Part shown: positions 30,961 through 42,100 of the stretch, piece after piece
Layout of the letters: every line of letters starts with the position of its first letter
Numbering within the stretch: the first letter of the stretch is position 1
Origin: Cherax quadricarinatus
Taxonomy: Eukaryota > Arthropoda > Malacostraca > Decapoda > Parastacidae
Direction of reading: 5' to 3'
DNA: 64,000 nucleotides
Assembly: GCF_038502225.1 (NCBI RefSeq)
Contig: NW_027195555.1
Coordinates: 15,001 to 79,000, forward strand
The notes under the pieces: generated by a model
What the model saw: the letters and a program-made list of their open reading frames with translations, nothing else
The model's database searches: none
What the model was told of the DNA's origin: nothing
Translations under genes and position numbers: made by a program

Positions 30961-33640
30961 GTGGACGGGCAGGGAAGTGGACGGGCAGGGAAGTGGACGA
31001 GCAGGGAAGTGGACGGGCAGGGAAGTGGACGAGCAGGGAAGTGGACGAGCAGGGAAGTGGACGGGCAGGGAAGTGGACGAGCAGGGAAGTGGACGGGCAG
31101 GGAAGTGGACGGGCAGGGAAGTGGACGAGCAGGGAAGTGGACGGGCAGGGAAGTGGACGAGCAGGGAAGTGGACGGGCAGGGAAGTGGACGGGCAGGGAA
31201 GTGGACGGGCCGGGAAGTGGACGGGCAGGGAGGTGGACGGGCAGGGAAGTGGACGGGCAGGGAAGTGGACGGGCAGGTAAGTGGACGGGCAGGGAAGTGG
31301 ACGGGCAGGGAAGTGGACGGGCAGGTAAGTGGACGGGCAGGGAAGTGGACGGGCCGGGAAGTGGACGGGCAGGGAAGTGGACGGGCAGGGAAGTGGACGG
31401 GCAGGGAAGTGGACGGGCAGGGAAGTGGACGGGCAGGGAAGTGGACGGGCCGGGAAGTGGACGAGCAGGGAAGTGGACGGGCAGGGAAGTGGACGGGCAG
31501 GGAGGTGGACGGGCAGGGAAGTGGACGAGCAGGGAAGTGGACGGGCAGGGAAGTGGACGGGCAGGGAAGTGGACGGGCAGGGAAGTGGACGGGCAGGGAG
31601 GTGGACGGGCAGGGAAGTGGACGAGCAGGGAAGTGGACGGGCAGGGAAGTGGACGGGCAGGGAAGTGGACGGGCAGGGAAGTGGACGAGCAGGGAAGTGG
31701 ACGGGCAGGGAAGTGGACGGGCAGGGAAGTGGACGGGCAGGGAAGTGGACGAGCAGGGAAGTGGACGGGCAGGGAAGTGGACGGGCAGGGAAGTGGACGG
31801 GCAGGGAAGTGGACGGGCAGGGAAGTGGACGGGCAGGGAAGTGGACGGGCAGGGAGGTGGACGGGCAGGGAAGTGGACGGGCAGGGAAGTGGACGGGCAG
31901 GGAAGTGGACGAGCAGGGAAGTGGACGGGCAGGGAAGTGGACGGGCAGGGAAGTGGACGGGCAGGGAAGTGGACGGGCAGGGAAGTGGACGGGCAGGGAA
32001 GTGGACGGGCAGGGAAGTGGACGGGCAGGGAAGTGGATGGGCAGGGAGGTGGACGGGCAGGGAAGTGGACGGGCAGGGAAGTGGACGGGCAGGGAAGTGG
32101 ACGGGCAGGGAAGTGGACAGGCAGGGAAGTGGACGGGCAGGGAAGTGGACGGGCAGGGAAGTGGACGGGCAGGGAGGTGGACGGGCAGGGAGGTGGACGG
32201 GCAGGGAAGTGGACGTGCAGGGAAGTGGACGAGCAGGGACGTGGAGGGGCAGGGAAGTGGACGGGCAGGGAGGTGGACGGGCAGGGAGGTGGACGGGCAG
32301 GGAAGTGGACGGGCAGGGAGGTGGACGGGCAGGGAGGTGGATGGGCAGGGAAGTGGACGGGCAGGGAGGTGGACGGGCAGGGAAGTGGACGGGCAGGGAG
32401 GTGGACGGGCAGGGAAGTGGACGGGCAGGGAAGTGGACGGGCAGGGAAGTGGACGGGCAGGGAAGTGGACGGGCAGGGAAGTGGACGGGCAGGGAAGTGG
32501 ACGGGCAGGGAAGTGGACGGGCAGGGAAGTGGACGGGCAGGGAAGTGGACGGGCAGGGAAGTGGACGGGCAGGGAAGTGGACGGGCAGGGAAGTGGACGG
32601 GCATGGAAGTGGACGGGCAGGGAAGTGGACGGGCAGGGAAGTGGACGGGCAGGGAAGTGGACGGGCAGGGAAGTGGACGGGCAGGGAGGTGGATGGGCAG
32701 GGAAGTGGATGGGCAGGGAGGTGGATGGGCAGGGAGGTGGACGGGCAGGGAAGTGGATGGGCAGGGAGGTGGATGGGCAGGGAGGTGGATGGGCAGGGAA
32801 GTGGATGGGCAGGGAGGTGGATGGGCAGGGAGGTGGACGGGCAGGGAAGTGGATGGGCAGGGAGGTGGATGGGCAGGGAAGTGGATGGGCAGGGAGGTGG
32901 ATGGGCAGGGAGGTGGACGGGCAGGGAGGTGGACGGGCAGGGAAGTGGACGAGCAGGGAGGTGGACGGGCGGGAATGTGAACTGGTAAGGAAGTGGATGA
33001 GCAGGGACGCAGATGGGCAGGGAAGTGGACGGGCAGGGAGGTGGACGGGCAGGGAGGTGGACGGGCAGGGAGGTGGATGAGCAGGGACGCAGACGGGCAG
33101 AGATGTGGACGAGCAGGGAAGTGGATGAGCAGGGACGCAGACGGGCAGGGAGGTGGGCGGGCAGGGAAGTGGACGGGCAGGGAGGTGGACGGGCAGGGAG
33201 GTGGACGGGCAGGGAGGTGGACGGGCAGGGAAGTGGATGGGCAAGGACGCAGAAGGGCAGGGGGGTGGACGGGCAGGGAAGTGGACGGGCAGGGAGGTGG
33301 ACGGGCAGGGAGGCGGACGGCAGGGAAGTGGATGGGCAGGGACGCAGACGGGCAGGGAGGTGGACGGGCAGGGAAGCAGACGGGCAGAGAGGCGGACAGG
33401 AAGGGAGACGAACAGGCAGGGAGACGAACGGGCAGGGAGACGAACGGGCAGGGAGGCGGACGGGGAGGGAGACGAACGGGCAAGGAGGCGGACGGGCAGG
33501 GAGGCGGACGGGCAAGGAGGCGGACGGGCAGGGAACTCGTGGCAGATCGGGAGGGTGAATGACAGGGAATACGACGGGCAGGGAGAAAGACTGGCAAGGT
33601 GTGGGACTGGCACTGAGGAGGCCATACAGGGAGGCGGACA
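30961..33640 (+). repeat. 16-bp G-rich minisatellite, about 165 copies
   Basis: The unit GTGGACGGGCAGGGAA is highly regular from 30961 to about 32960. Further right it is increasingly diverged (ACGCAGACGGGCAGGG, GGCGGACGGGCAAGG) and fades out by about 33640. Main variants are ACGAGC for ACGGGC, AGGTGG for AAGTGG and GATGGG for GACGGG, the last concentrated at 32690-32920. The 16-bp period reads as a 16-residue repeat in every frame. The long frames across it are artefacts of the repeat. Confidence 0.96.
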
Positions 33641-34053
33641 GGCAGACGGGTAGGGGGTATTGTTGCGGTATGGTCGGGGTATCCAGGCCCCACGGCTCAT
33701 ACCAACTCATTCCCTAACTCTGCTTGTAATTTTCAACCATCGATCAAGCTTATGCGATCATTGCTTCCATTAGACCGCCTCTTGCATAGATCACTTAATG
33801 TTCAGTGATAAATTTAATCTTATCTTCATAAGTTGTACTGTAATTTCTCTGAAAAGTTCTTTAATATTTTTGTAAGATTAGGGAAAGCTAATTTTGTTTG
33901 TTATATGTTTTTTACTCTGCTTTCTTTTTGCTTCCTTCAACAGGAAATGCATGATAACGTATGACCGATGTTTGTAAGACTGTGTCTCTCTTTCTAGTGA
34001 AAGGTGTAAGACTGTGTATGGATATGTGTTTATGTTTGTGTATATATGTAGGT
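33641..34053. other. No gene seen
   Basis: Transition from the minisatellite into AT-rich DNA. No ORF or repeat ends are supported. Confidence 0.5.
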
Positions 34054-34116
34054 GTACTCACCTATTTGTGGTTGCAAGGGTCGTGTCACACTTCCTAGCG
34101 TTGTGTGTGTGTGTGT

Positions 34117-34160
<44 letters not shown>

Positions 34161-34252
34161 GTGCGTGTGTGTGTGTGTGTTTACTCACCTCTATGTGGTT
34201 GCAGGGGTCGTGTCACACTTCCTAGCGTTGTGTGTGTGTGTGTGTGTGTGTA

Positions 34253-34323
<71 letters not shown>

Positions 34324-34350
34324 GCGTGTGTGTGCGTGTGTGTGTGTGTG
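34054..34350 (-). repeat. (GT)n interleaved with family A LINE tails
   Basis: Two copies of a LINE 3'-tail segment (34054-34101 and 34181-34228), each reading ACTCACCT.TATGTGGTTGCA-like on plus, followed by GGGTCGTGTCACACTTCC and (GT)n. A third tail at 34351 belongs to the old LINE that follows. The segment and its microsatellite have been tandemly duplicated as a unit. Confidence 0.8.
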
Positions 34351-35880
34351 TTTACTCACCTCTATGTGGTTGCAGGGGTCGAATCTCAGCTTCCGGCCCT
34401 TCCTCTCAACTTCGTGCTTGGTAGATTCACTTCCTTTATTCTCTTCCCCCCTTTCCCCTTCAGCCTCATGGGCCCTGTGGTACCTGATCTTTAAACTATG
34501 TATGGACCCATCCTCCACCAAATTAAGGTTACTGCACTCAGTCACCACCTTGAGCATGAGGAAGTACTTTTTGACATCCCTATAACTCATCTGTGTATTT
34601 TTTCTTCAACATCGTCCCTGTGTACTTGTTTCTCGGCTCTCAAACAGACTCTCGTTGCTGGTGCTGCTTACTGCAAGATGGGCCTGCCATACGTTGTTTA
34701 CAGGTTCTTGAATGATTATGTGTAGGGAACGTTGACTTCACTTACATTTGCCAAACAGTAATTGTATGTAGACGGTATTCGGTTGATGAGTGCCTCTGGC
34801 AATATGCCAGAGGCACTCAACACTTTGCCTTAATCTGTACTCTTCTGCTCTTCTTGCCCTTCACTGATATTCACAGCTGTGCACTTGCACAGGTTGAAAT
34901 TAAGTATGCACTTATCTGACCAGTCTTGTAGTTTGTCTCGATCCATTTGTAATCTTTTTTTATTCCCATTGTTTTTTTTATCATTACTTTTACATCTTAA
35001 GCAAACAGAGATACATCTGGCTCAGTCCCCCATGGTATGTTACTAATCTTTTCTTTATCAAGAAATCGCAATTACGCGATTGCAGATAAACCATAACAGT
35101 TTAGAACTCACTTTGTATTCCTGATTGTACTACATTTTTGTTCTTGTCTTTCATGAGGTACAATGTCACATAGATTCTTTAAGTCCAAGAATATGCAATT
35201 ATCCCATCCATCTCTCTCCTGTCTAACTTCCGTCACTTTGCCATAGAAGTCCAGCAGTTTAGTAAGACTAGATTTGCCATCTCATAGTGCTCAATACTCT
35301 CTTTTTGATTACATTATCCATTTTCTTGTAAGATATGTATGTCAATGATACTGGTCTTTAGTTCAACGCTTCCTATTTGTCTCTTTATTGGGACCACATT
35401 CCCTGTTTTTCCATATACCTGGCAACCGTCGAGTGTCCTTGGACTTGTTATAGCTCATAGCTTGTCGTTCAGACATTGCTTTTGTCTTTTCCCGCAGAAT
35501 CCATGGTGACTCCTTGTCTGGTCCCAGAGCCTTCCAAGTATGCTGATCACTTTTTTTTACCTCTTTCCTTGTGTGTATATTTTCCAATTGCAGTTAGTGT
35601 GCCCCTTTGCTCTATCTTCTCTGGTATTGCCTGTTTCTGATGAGAACGCCATTTTTAAGACGATTCTTCAAAATGTCACAGATTCCCTTACCGTTACTCA
35701 TGAGCTTCTCTCCTTCCTTCATGATAATAATTACCAGGTCTTTTACTGTCATGTTTCTCTTGATGGAACTGTGAAGTAGTTTTGGCTCATTCTTGGCTTT
35801 TGATCTAATGTCATTCTTAATTGCCGCTTAGCCTCTCTCCTCAGTCAAGCATACTCGTTCCTGGCTTTCTTCTCGCTTAT
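34351..35880 (-). pseudogene. Old family A-related LINE, heavily decayed
   Basis: The minus-strand tail at 34351 leads into C-terminal sequence (frame 34590-34222: RDVKKYF, then a degraded WNSL region). Conceptual translation in changing frames then gives [15 protein letters not shown] near 35200-35260 and KALGPDKESPWILRE near 35500. These match the linker and RT of copies A3 and A6 in the right order. Stops and shifts are frequent, so this is the most decayed family A copy besides 47651-48560. Confidence 0.7.
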
Positions 35881-37142
35881 CTGTTCTCGACCGTCCTTTC
35901 CTTTTTGTTGCATAAGTATCTCAGTCTTTAAGTACATAATTGTTATTTTGTGTTTAAAATAAAAACAATAGGTAGTAAGTCTTCCGAGAGGCTCAACTCT
36001 GGTGCAGCGGTCGTTGTGTGCTTACCGTAAGAAAAGTAGGCGTCCAGTCTCTGACATTTTGATTATTTTTCTCCATTTGCATGAAGCAGCTATATGTTTG
36101 TCAATGCCACAAAAAAAGAGTATCAGTGTGTGACAAGAATATATTATAATAATTTTACTTGGGGCATTGATCCTTGGTTCAACCTTGACTTTCTGTTATC
36201 AACAAACGAGTTGCGCAAATGCACGCATATTTCTCTTACATGGTGCCAAATATTTCATTAGCTATTATACACATAATTGTATTCTACATTCATTGATTTT
36301 ATCTTTCAATAATAGTGTCATTATGTATGAAACTAAAATACAGCTGTGGTTTGTGACTTGTGACATGAGAAAGAGGAAACTCCACGGGATCGTCCATTGT
36401 CAGAGACGAGGCTGTGACGTCACGGTTTGTTTTGGTTCCCCAGATGACAGTGGCTACCAACGCATCATAGGAGATAAAGCAGACAGTTACAAATACTGGG
36501 AGGTTGGTCGAATAAAGTAATGAGTCTAATAAGTTCTTCCAAGGCCATGCGATAAAAAAATGAGATTGGACTTTTATCGTACTTTTGAAAAATATGCTTA
36601 TAGAGAGCGGTCGCTTTCCTTGCTCTCCCTCTAGCTGCTCCACTGGTCACCATGTCTTTGATTGCTACGCCTTATTTCAAGTTGTAAAGCGCTCATCCTT
36701 CTGACAGCCATGGCGGGTTGAGGCCGTGGTTCTCGACTGGTAAAGGTGCAGGTTACAGGGTAACTTGGTGCCAGGAGCAGAACTTTCAGCTTCACTAGTA
36801 ACCAAATCTCAGTTTTACATCCTTACTGAAAACGCTGTCGACGCACTGAACATTGCGGAAGCATCTAAATGTCCATGTTAGGAAATTATGATAAAGATAC
36901 TTTTGGGGATGGAGATGAAACCATATTCGACGATATGTCTGCGTATATGATCATTCAGATATAAGTACTCTGTCAATTTTGTTGCTGAGTTACTTTGCTT
37001 TTGTTGGCTAAATAGTATAGGTCAAAATTATATAGGTTTAGTTTGTCCTCGAAAAGGATAATTACGAGAGTAATGTTAGTAGAGCTCACTTGTGAACATT
37101 AAAATGGTGTAAAATACCGACAGGTTGTTAGGTAAGACACAG
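35881..37142. other. No gene seen; small hammerhead-repeat end at 35905-35931
   Basis: TTGTTGCATAAGTATCTCAG at 35908-35927 resembles the terminal word of the hammerhead-bearing repeats. The remainder has no supportable ORF. The 117-codon frame at 36167-36520 has no recognisable domain and is treated as chance. Confidence 0.45.
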
Positions 37143-39121
37143 TGGTGTATCTCAACCAGTGCTGTGTCTCAACCAGTGCTGTGTCTCAACCAGTGCTGTG
37201 TCTCAACCAGTGTTGTGTCTCAACCAGTGCTGTGTCTCAACCAATGTTATGTCTCAACCGGTGCTATGTCTCAACCAGTGCTGTCTCTCAACCAGTGTTG
37301 TGTCTCAACCAGTGTTGTGTCTCAACCAGTGTTATGTCTCAACCAGTGATGTGTCTCAACCAGTGTTGTGTCTCAACCAGTGTTGTGTCTCAACCAGTGC
37401 TATGTCTCAACCAGTGTTGTGTCTCAACCAGTGTTGTGTCCCAACCAGTGATGTGTCACAACCAGTGTTGTGTCTCAACCAGTGTTGTGTCTCAACCAGT
37501 GTTGTGTCTCAAGCAGTGCTATGTCTCAAGCAGTGCTGTGTCTCAAGCAGTACTGTGTCTTAACCAGTGTTGTGTCTCAATCAGTGTTGAGTCTCAACAA
37601 GTGTTGTATCTCAACCAGTGGTGTGTCTCAAGCAGTGCTGTGTCTCAAGCAGTGCTGTGTCTCAAGCAGTGCTGTGTCTCAAGCAGTGTTGTGTGTCAAC
37701 CAGTGCTGTGTCTCAACCAGTGTTTTGTCTCAACCAATGCTGTGTCTCAGCCAGTGGTGTCTCTCAAGCAGTGGTGTTTCTCAACCAGTGGTGTGTCTCA
37801 ACCAGTGGTGTCTGTCAGCCAGTGCTGTGTCTCAACCAGTGCTGTGTCTCAACCAGTGTTGTGTCTCAACCAGTGTTGTGTCTCAACCAGTGTTGTGTTT
37901 CAATCAGTGTTGTGTCTCAACAAGTGTTGTGTCTCAACCAGTGCTGCGTCTCAACCAGTGGTGTATCTCAACAAATGTTGTCTCAACCAGTGTTGTGTCT
38001 CAACCAATGCTGTGTCTCAACCAATGGTGTGTCTCAACCAGTGCTGTGTCTCAACCAGTGCTGTGTCTCAACCAGTGCTGTGTCTCAACAAGTTCTATGT
38101 CTCAAGCAGTGTTGCGTCTCAAGCAGTGCTGTGTCTCAAGCAGTGCTGTGTCTCAAGCAGTGCTATGTCTCAAGCAGTGTTGTGTCTCAAGCAGTGCTGT
38201 GTCTCAAGCAGTGCTATGTCTCAAGCAGTGTTGTGTCTCAACCAGTGATGTGTCTCAGCCAGTGGTGTGTCTCAAGCAGTGGTGTTTCTCAACCAGTGGT
38301 GTGTCTCAACCAGTGGTGTCTGTCAGCCAGTGCTGTGTCTCAACCAGTGCTGTGTCTCAACCAGTGTTGTGTCTCAACCAGTGTTGTGTCTCAACCAGTG
38401 TTGTGTCTCAACCAGTGTTGTGTCTCAACAAGTGTTGTGTCTCAACCAGTGCTGCGTCTCAACGAGTGGTGTGTCTCAACAAATGTTGTCTCAACCAGTG
38501 TTGTGTCTCAACCAATGCTGTGTCTCAACCAGTGTTGTGTCTCAACCGGTGTTTTGTCTCAACTAGTGCTGTGTCTCAACCAGTGTTGTGTCTCAACCAG
38601 TGTTGTGTCTCAACCAGTGTTGTGTCTCAACCAGTGTTGTGTCTTAACCAGTGCTATGTCTCAACGAGTGCTGTGTCTCAACGAGTGCTGTGTCTCAACG
38701 AGTGCTGTGTCTCAACGAGTGCTGTGTCTCAACAAGTGCTATGTCTCAAGCAGTGCTGTGTCTCAACCAGTGTTGTGTCTCAACCAGTGTTGTGTCTCAA
38801 CCAGTGGTGTGTCTCAACCAGTGGTGTGTCTCAACCAGTGGTGTGTCTCAACCAGTGTTGTGTCTCATCCAGTGTTTTTTCTCATCCAGTGTTGTGTCTC
38901 AACCAGTGATGTGTCTCAAGCAGTGTTGTGTCTCATCCAGTGTTTTTTCTCATCCAGTGTTGTGTCTCAACCAGTGTTGTGTCTCAACCAGTGTTGTGTC
39001 TCAACCAGTGGTGTGTCTCAACCAGTGTTGTGTCTCATCCAGTGTTTTTTCTCATCCAGTGTTGTGTTTCAACCAGTGGTGTGTCTCAACCAATGTTGTG
39101 TCTCAACCAGTGCTGTGTCTT
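37143..39121 (+). repeat. 17-bp tandem array, about 116 copies
   Basis: The unit GTGTCTCAACCAGTGTT has common variants: GCT for GTT, AAGCAGTG, AACGAGTG, CATCCAGTG, and TTTTTT for GTGTCT near 38875, 38942 and 39050. A distinctive short unit (ACAAATGTTGTCTCAACC) occurs at 37971 and again at 38479. The overlapping frames with Ser/Gln/Cys-rich repeats are by-products of the array. Confidence 0.96.
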
Positions 39122-42100
39122 AGTTCCAAAGAGCCAATAAAGCATTTAAACTACTGAAAACGTCTTAAAGCCTAAAATATCTACTCACTGGAACGTAGGA
39201 GAGAGAGAGATACATGATAATATATACCTGGAAAGTACTTGAGAGCCTTGCCCTAAATCTTCACACAGCTATAACCACATACTGGACTTGATCACTGAAG
39301 CACTTTGAGGTGTCAGCTCTTCAGATTGTTTGGCAAGCTTGAAGTCGGACCCTCATTAGACAGCTAGAGGAAATTATTTAAATTTAAGGTAACTATCCTC
39401 TTCAGTAGTAGAACAGAAATTAGTAGCTCTGCCGTGGTTGTAGTCACGGTATATACATAATCTACTAGTTATACAGTATTCTTTCGAGGATGGATCCCAG
39501 TGATTTAGTGCACTAGAACTGGGCGAGAGTAATGATTTTTTGGATTCAAAGCATATGCTGAGACTTGCATTTGTTGAACAACTTGCTGAAACTTTACAGG
39601 ATGAATTCTTGGTATTTTCACTTTTATATAAAATATAGAGCAATATGTCACATGTTGTTGTTGGCTTTTGTGTATCCCTGAATATTTTGTCAAAGTTAAG
39701 GCCTCCATTTGCTCTTCCCTCGGTACAGCTTTGAACTTCCTAGAAAGGGAAACATTGACTTTGAGTATACAATCACGATCTCTCTCTTTATTAGTTTCTC
39801 ATTATTTGGATTTGCCTTCCAATTACTGATGTGTCTAAAAGTTTCTTAAAAACGTGTTTGACCTATTTTATGAGCTGCTCATACCTTTAGATCTGATTTC
39901 CTCCTTATTTTCCCGACCATTCTTGATGTATTACTTAGGTACATTAATGTCTCGTTATGTTTCATGGACCTTACAAAGGCACTGGTCACATATCACAAGG
40001 AGCACCATTTTTTCCCTGATACCTGCTCAGCAATATTCAGGTCTTCGTTATACTAGCCCATGGTCTTCAGACTGGGAGGATGGTCTCCTCCTCACCTGGT
40101 TAAAAAAGCAATATTCCAGCGAGATCTTGCAAGACAAAAGGAAGTCATTAGCAAACTCTGCTGGTAGCTCGTATTCATGTGTCAAGCTTATGTGGCCATT
40201 GCTATCATTATGACCTTCATTTGAAGGAGCATATTAAACTATGAATATTGTAATCAAATATACGTTTAAAATTTGTTTTATATTAGTTCTACCAGTAATT
40301 ATCATAATCATGAAATAATAATTGATGATGCCTAAATGGTTATTATAGAAAATAATGTTTAATGATAATAACAGTTGATAATAAGGCAATATGCAATGCG
40401 ATATGTAATACGTTTTACATTGACACGTGAAAGCTATTAGCATGTGAATGATGGTGTTAGGAGAGAGTGGTTTGCAGTGTTTGCGGTGCGTGTTTTGGCA
40501 TATTCACACATTTGCGATTGCATTTTCATTGGTAAAGTTTAGCTTCTGGCTCTGGCCGTTCACTTCCTCCTATCCTCATGGGCCCATCATACCTATTCTT
40601 AAAGCTTTAAATAGAACTTTTACTAGTTTTTCCTTATTGTTCTAGTTCATAAATTTTATGATTCTTATGAAACTTTAGTGATATTTAACTGTTCTGGCTC
40701 TTAAATTTTAAAGTGTTTGTAATAAGAGCTGCAGGTCCACTTGAGAGTATCTTAACAATGCTTTCTTAACTTGTGAGTTCCTACTCCTGATCTTCTTGCG
40801 ATTTTTTTTAGTCAGTGTTCTCGGCCTTTGAGTATATCTTCAAAATGCTTGCCCAATAAATTTAAAGTTGTGTTGGTGTTGGAATGGCTTGAGTTCCATA
40901 TTTTTAGCCTCTTAAGTTTATTCGAACTTCTGGACATCTTGAATGTGTTGAGCTCCAGTTTCGGGGCCTTTTACCTTGTTAGGCTCCAGCTCCTGAGATT
41001 TCTGATTATGCTGAGTTAGAGCTACTCACCCTTTGAGGACTTCACAATGTATTTGATTTACATAAAATTTTTGTAGGCTCGTAGAGTTGCTTCATCAGAT
41101 TAACAAACATCAGATTTTAATGGCGTTTGACAAAATTAAATTCTAGTTCTTGGGTTTTGTGAAGGTGCTAATTTACACCTTCTAAGTATTTTAAGATATC
41201 TTTACAATGCGTCGTCTGAGTGAACTTAGGTTCTTGTTGAGACTGATAGGACACAGCTGGAGCTCCTGGTAAACTTGAAGCTGTTGAGTTACAGCTCTTG
41301 AAGAACAGACGTATATTCACAATGATTCAGCCTATTGATCTCATAGTTTAACAATATTTTCATGTGAAATGGGAATGGCATAAAGTGCCGACACGGAAGA
41401 TGAAAAGACAAGAAAGTTTTATGAACATTTTAATTTTTAAAACGTTTTTGCTAGAAAATGAACTTTCAGTAAACATCAGAACTAGAAGGAACACCTGGAA
41501 CTAATTCTGAGTTTTTATGTTTTTTTATCAAGTCTCTGGGTCGGTAAACACTTTGTTTGGCCACAGAGACGAGCATATTTTTTGCATAAACAAAGTTTTG
41601 GCTAGAAAACATACTTAACAGGTTTATCATCTTCTTGATAATGATCTCATCTGAGTGAAACGTCGTTATTATAGAATGTTACATTGTATTATTGTTCAGT
41701 ATAGGAAAGGTTGAGTTCCATCTCCTGGATATCCTGAGGGTGTTGAGTTCTAACTCATTAAGTGTTTGACTCCCGGTGTTGTCGAGGCACCGGTAAATTT
41801 GTCTCGGTAGAGCAGCGACATAATAACTAGTTTTAATTACTATTTTTTCTGTACATCACCTCACAGTTTTCGTTCATTTGTCAACTTTCATCAATACCCT
41901 TGCTTGTAACTTTTTCAAGTTTTTAAGAGATGGAGCATATGTGTGCTTGCCCGGGTATAACAACCGTGTAAATATAAGCCAACTTGTATTTTATGCACCA
42001 AAATTAACCCGGCAATCTAACCTATCTTAACTAAAATTTATTTAATTTAATATCATTTACTGTACATTATCTAAAGATTTTCCTTTCAAGGAAACTTAAA

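Noticed and set aside
30961..33653. Overlapping long frames with GQGSGRAGKWTGREVD-type repeats
   Set aside because: The 16-bp minisatellite gives the same 16-residue repeat in all plus frames, which is a repeat artefact and not protein-level selection.
36167..36520. 117-codon open frame as a possible small gene
   Set aside because: No recognisable domain, no start or splice context, and the length is expected by chance in this much AT-rich DNA.
37125..39157. Cys/Gln/Ser-rich repeat frames of up to 501 codons
   Set aside because: Product of the 17-bp array with no stop word; several frames are open at once with the same residues in rotated order.
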